A DNA stretch of 5,800 nt, from the NCBI GenBank assembly GCA_002502295.1, contig DANX01000021.1:1-5800 (forward strand). The letters run 5' to 3'. The stretch is from Euryarchaeota archaeon UBA561. GTDB lineage: Archaea; Thermoplasmatota; Poseidoniia; Poseidoniales; Poseidoniaceae. The notes under the pieces are model-generated. The model made no database searches. It worked only from the letters and a program-made list of their open reading frames with translations, and had not been told where the DNA came from. Of the stretch, positions 4,588-5,800 are shown piece after piece (the stretch's first letter is position 1; each line of letters starts with the position of its first letter). The translations under genes and the position numbers were made by a program.

Positions 4588-5358
4588 TTAGATTCGCTTG
4601 ATGTCAAACCAAACCGGTTTGTGATCGGAAACAGCGCCGCTGCTCACTCGTTCGTCAATGCCCCAGTTCCCTGTGAGTCGGCCATCCAAATCGCTTGCGC
4701 TCACGATTCGGTCGTAGGCACACCGAGAGTTACCAACCGTGGTGTCCGCATCGTCTGGGATGAGCCACGTGTAATTCTCAGAGGCGATGGACAGCTCGAC
4801 CAATTCATTGTGCGAGGCGTACGAGCAGTCGCCATTAAAGTCGCCGAGGATCACGTAATCGTCGTCGGCGGAGTAGTTGGATTGCCCCCAAGCATGGACC
4901 TCACCCAGCGCCCCCATTTCTTCCACAGCGAGGGTGGGTTTGGTGTGGATGTTGACAAACACCACGTCGGTGCCCGTGTCGCTTCCGCTTGGGTCAAGCA
5001 CCATGAATCGCGCAAGGAATGGTTCGCGTTGAAACGAATCGTTTCCACTGTCATCGTACAGGGTGCCGTTGTCCATGGGTCGGAAGGAGGTTGCTTTGTA
5101 GTAGTAGGCGTACTGTTCCTGTGAATTTTTGTCATCTTCTTGTACACCGCTTCGCTCGGACAGAACCATGCTCCACTCCAAGGTTTGGTTGACGATGTTT
5201 TCTTGTCCGGTGACGTTGTTCAGTTCGTCAAGGAACAGGTAGGGGACTTCTTCGTCGATGTCTTTGATCTCTTGGACGGCGACCAAATCGTAGGCTTGGA
5301 AGAGGTCAACCAACTCATCAACCACGGTGGAATTGCTCATTTTTTTGTCCCCGAACAC
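4588..5358 (-). CDS. DNase I-like nuclease, N-terminus missing
   Basis: 256 residues from GTG 5358, belonging to the endonuclease/exonuclease/phosphatase fold and closest in motifs to DNase I. Visible catalytic motifs are VAVQEIKD (metal ligand E30), FQREPFLARF (109-118), VNIHTK (H138), LGDFNGD (D173, N175), CAYDRIV (D216) and SDHKP (D245, H246). The active site is therefore complete, and phosphodiester cleavage of DNA is the expected activity. The family's first strand, normally FNIxVFG, is present only as INIKVFG extending past 5358 into sequence that no longer resembles the family, and an in-frame stop follows at 5407-5409. The normal start and any signal peptide are thus lost at the junction near 5365. 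The GTG start is probably an artefact of that break. All nine arginines are CGN, mostly CGA. Confidence 0.85.
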   Translation of the reverse strand: MFGDKKMSNSTVVDELVDLFQAYDLVAVQEIKDIDEEVPYLFLDELNNVTGQENIVNQTLEWSMVLSERSGVQEDDKNSQEQYAYYYKATSFRPMDNGTLYDDSGNDSFQREPFLARFMVLDPSGSDTGTDVVFVNIHTKPTLAVEEMGALGEVHAWGQSNYSADDDYVILGDFNGDCSYASHNELVELSIASENYTWLIPDDADTTVGNSRCAYDRIVSASDLDGRLTGNWGIDERVSSGAVSDHKPVWFDIKRI

Positions 5359-5800
5359 CTTGATGTTGATACTGCTCGTGTATTTAAATGAGGCGATAAA
5401 TACATATCATTCCATTTCCAACCTAACCAAGTGATTAAAGATTTTATCTCTTCATCCGGATTGGTTATTAATAAATCATAATTTAAGTCATATATTTTTG
5501 ATCTAAATCTCTTTTTATATTCAGTCATAATTTCTTCTTGATCTAAATAAACTTTTGCACAGTCAACAAGTGAAGAGGAAAAGTTATTTCCTTTAGCAAA
5601 ATTTGCTCGGTAAATTGAAAGAATATTATCTAAAGGATTTCTAAAACAATGAATGATTTTTGCATTTGGAATTTGATTAGAGATTATACCTGCATATTGA
5701 TAGTTGTATAACCATTTATTAATTGTTATATTTTTTTTATCTTCAACATTTGCTTTTCTCAAATATAGTTTTGCAAGATTGTGTTTTTGTTTTAAGAATG
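5337..5800 (-). CDS. Sulfotransferase C-terminal fragment, broken at both visible ends
   Basis: The frame is open to the right edge, so the upstream part lies outside the window; 153 residues are visible. The core motif NAKIIHCFRNPLDNILSIY contains the RNPxDxxxSxY element that binds the 3'-phosphate of the sulfate donor PAPS in sulfotransferases. The segment WKWNDMYLSPHLNTRAVST matches the family's C-terminal region, known from TPR-linked sulfotransferases of marine bacteria. After VSTS the expected NVQVR continuation is absent; instead the frame enters the nuclease DNA out of frame (RCSGTKK) and stops at 5337. Real homology therefore ends near 5365. The DNA is strongly AT-rich, unlike everything to its left, and suggests a Pelagibacter- or Prochlorococcus-like source. 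Confidence 0.8.
   Translation of the reverse strand, partial: FLKQKHNLAKLYLRKANVEDKKNITINKWLYNYQYAGIISNQIPNAKIIHCFRNPLDNILSIYRANFAKGNNFSSSLVDCAKVYLDQEEIMTEYKKRFRSKIYDLNYDLLITNPDEEIKSLITWLGWKWNDMYLSPHLNTRAVSTSRCSGTKK
5360..5369. other. Likely chimeric junction with 10-base microhomology
   Basis: On the minus strand TCAACATCAA is shared by the two genes that meet here. It is codons for the family motif (F)NIK in the nuclease and for (V)STS in the sulfotransferase. Family resemblance of the nuclease stops on one side and that of the sulfotransferase on the other. Base composition shifts from balanced to strongly AT-rich at the same place. Assembly or amplification chimerism, or microhomology-mediated recombination, would explain all three. 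Confidence 0.7.

Noticed and set aside
4576..5147. Plus-strand open frame of 182 codons and minus-strand frame of 98 codons
   Set aside because: Both are shadows of the DNase I-like gene, whose catalytic motifs are intact in its own frame.
1..5800. CRISPR array or insertion sequence
   Set aside because: No regularly spaced repeats, transposase-like protein or terminal inverted repeats were seen.

Overview
The window looks archaeal from base 1 to about 5360: TATA boxes sit at archaeal spacing from the starts, Shine-Dalgarno sites are of GAGG(T/G) type, and one tRNA-Arg has a GCG anticodon (bacteria normally use ACG/inosine). Small signal-peptide and membrane proteins and a roughly balanced base composition would fit a marine euryarchaeon of the Poseidoniales type, but that placement is a guess. 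From about 5370 to the end the DNA becomes abruptly AT-rich and encodes a marine-bacterium-like sulfotransferase. Two unrelated genes are cut at that same point, so the last 430 bases are probably a chimeric join or a recent illegitimate recombination.

Layout. 1-98 (minus) is the signal-peptide end of an exported protein. 99-297 is a two-way promoter region. 298-360 is a 20-codon leader ORF with a well-placed TATA box and Shine-Dalgarno site, containing five arginine codons, all CGN. 435-596 holds tandem genes for tRNA-Arg(TCG) and tRNA-Arg(GCG). 642-3772 is a tight four-gene run: a 271-residue Trp-rich protein, a 69-residue acidic CxxC protein, a 182-residue papain/C39-like cysteine peptidase candidate, and a 514-residue protein with Rossmann-like segments. 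It is followed by a structured RNA (3781-3908) whose 3' two thirds folds like a tRNA with an encoded CCA but without a normal anticodon loop. 3909-4154 (minus) is a small membrane protein. It diverges, from a near-palindromic TATA element, from a double zinc-ribbon protein (4247-4579). 4588-5358 (minus) is a DNase I-like nuclease lacking its N-terminus. 5337-5800 (minus) is the C-terminal part of a sulfotransferase.

The most striking observation is arginine codon use. All 31 arginines of the four-gene run are AGA or AGG. In the flanking archaeal genes 16 of 17 are CGN, and the leader ORF is 5 of 5 CGN. The genes therefore avoid exactly the codons read by the two tRNA genes just upstream, while the leader is enriched in them. 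I propose, as inference only, a tRNA-centred module: a CGN-rich leader that could sense CGN decoding, two CGN-reading tRNAs, four proteins that can be translated without those tRNAs, and a tRNA-like RNA. The simpler alternative is horizontal transfer of an element with different codon preference.
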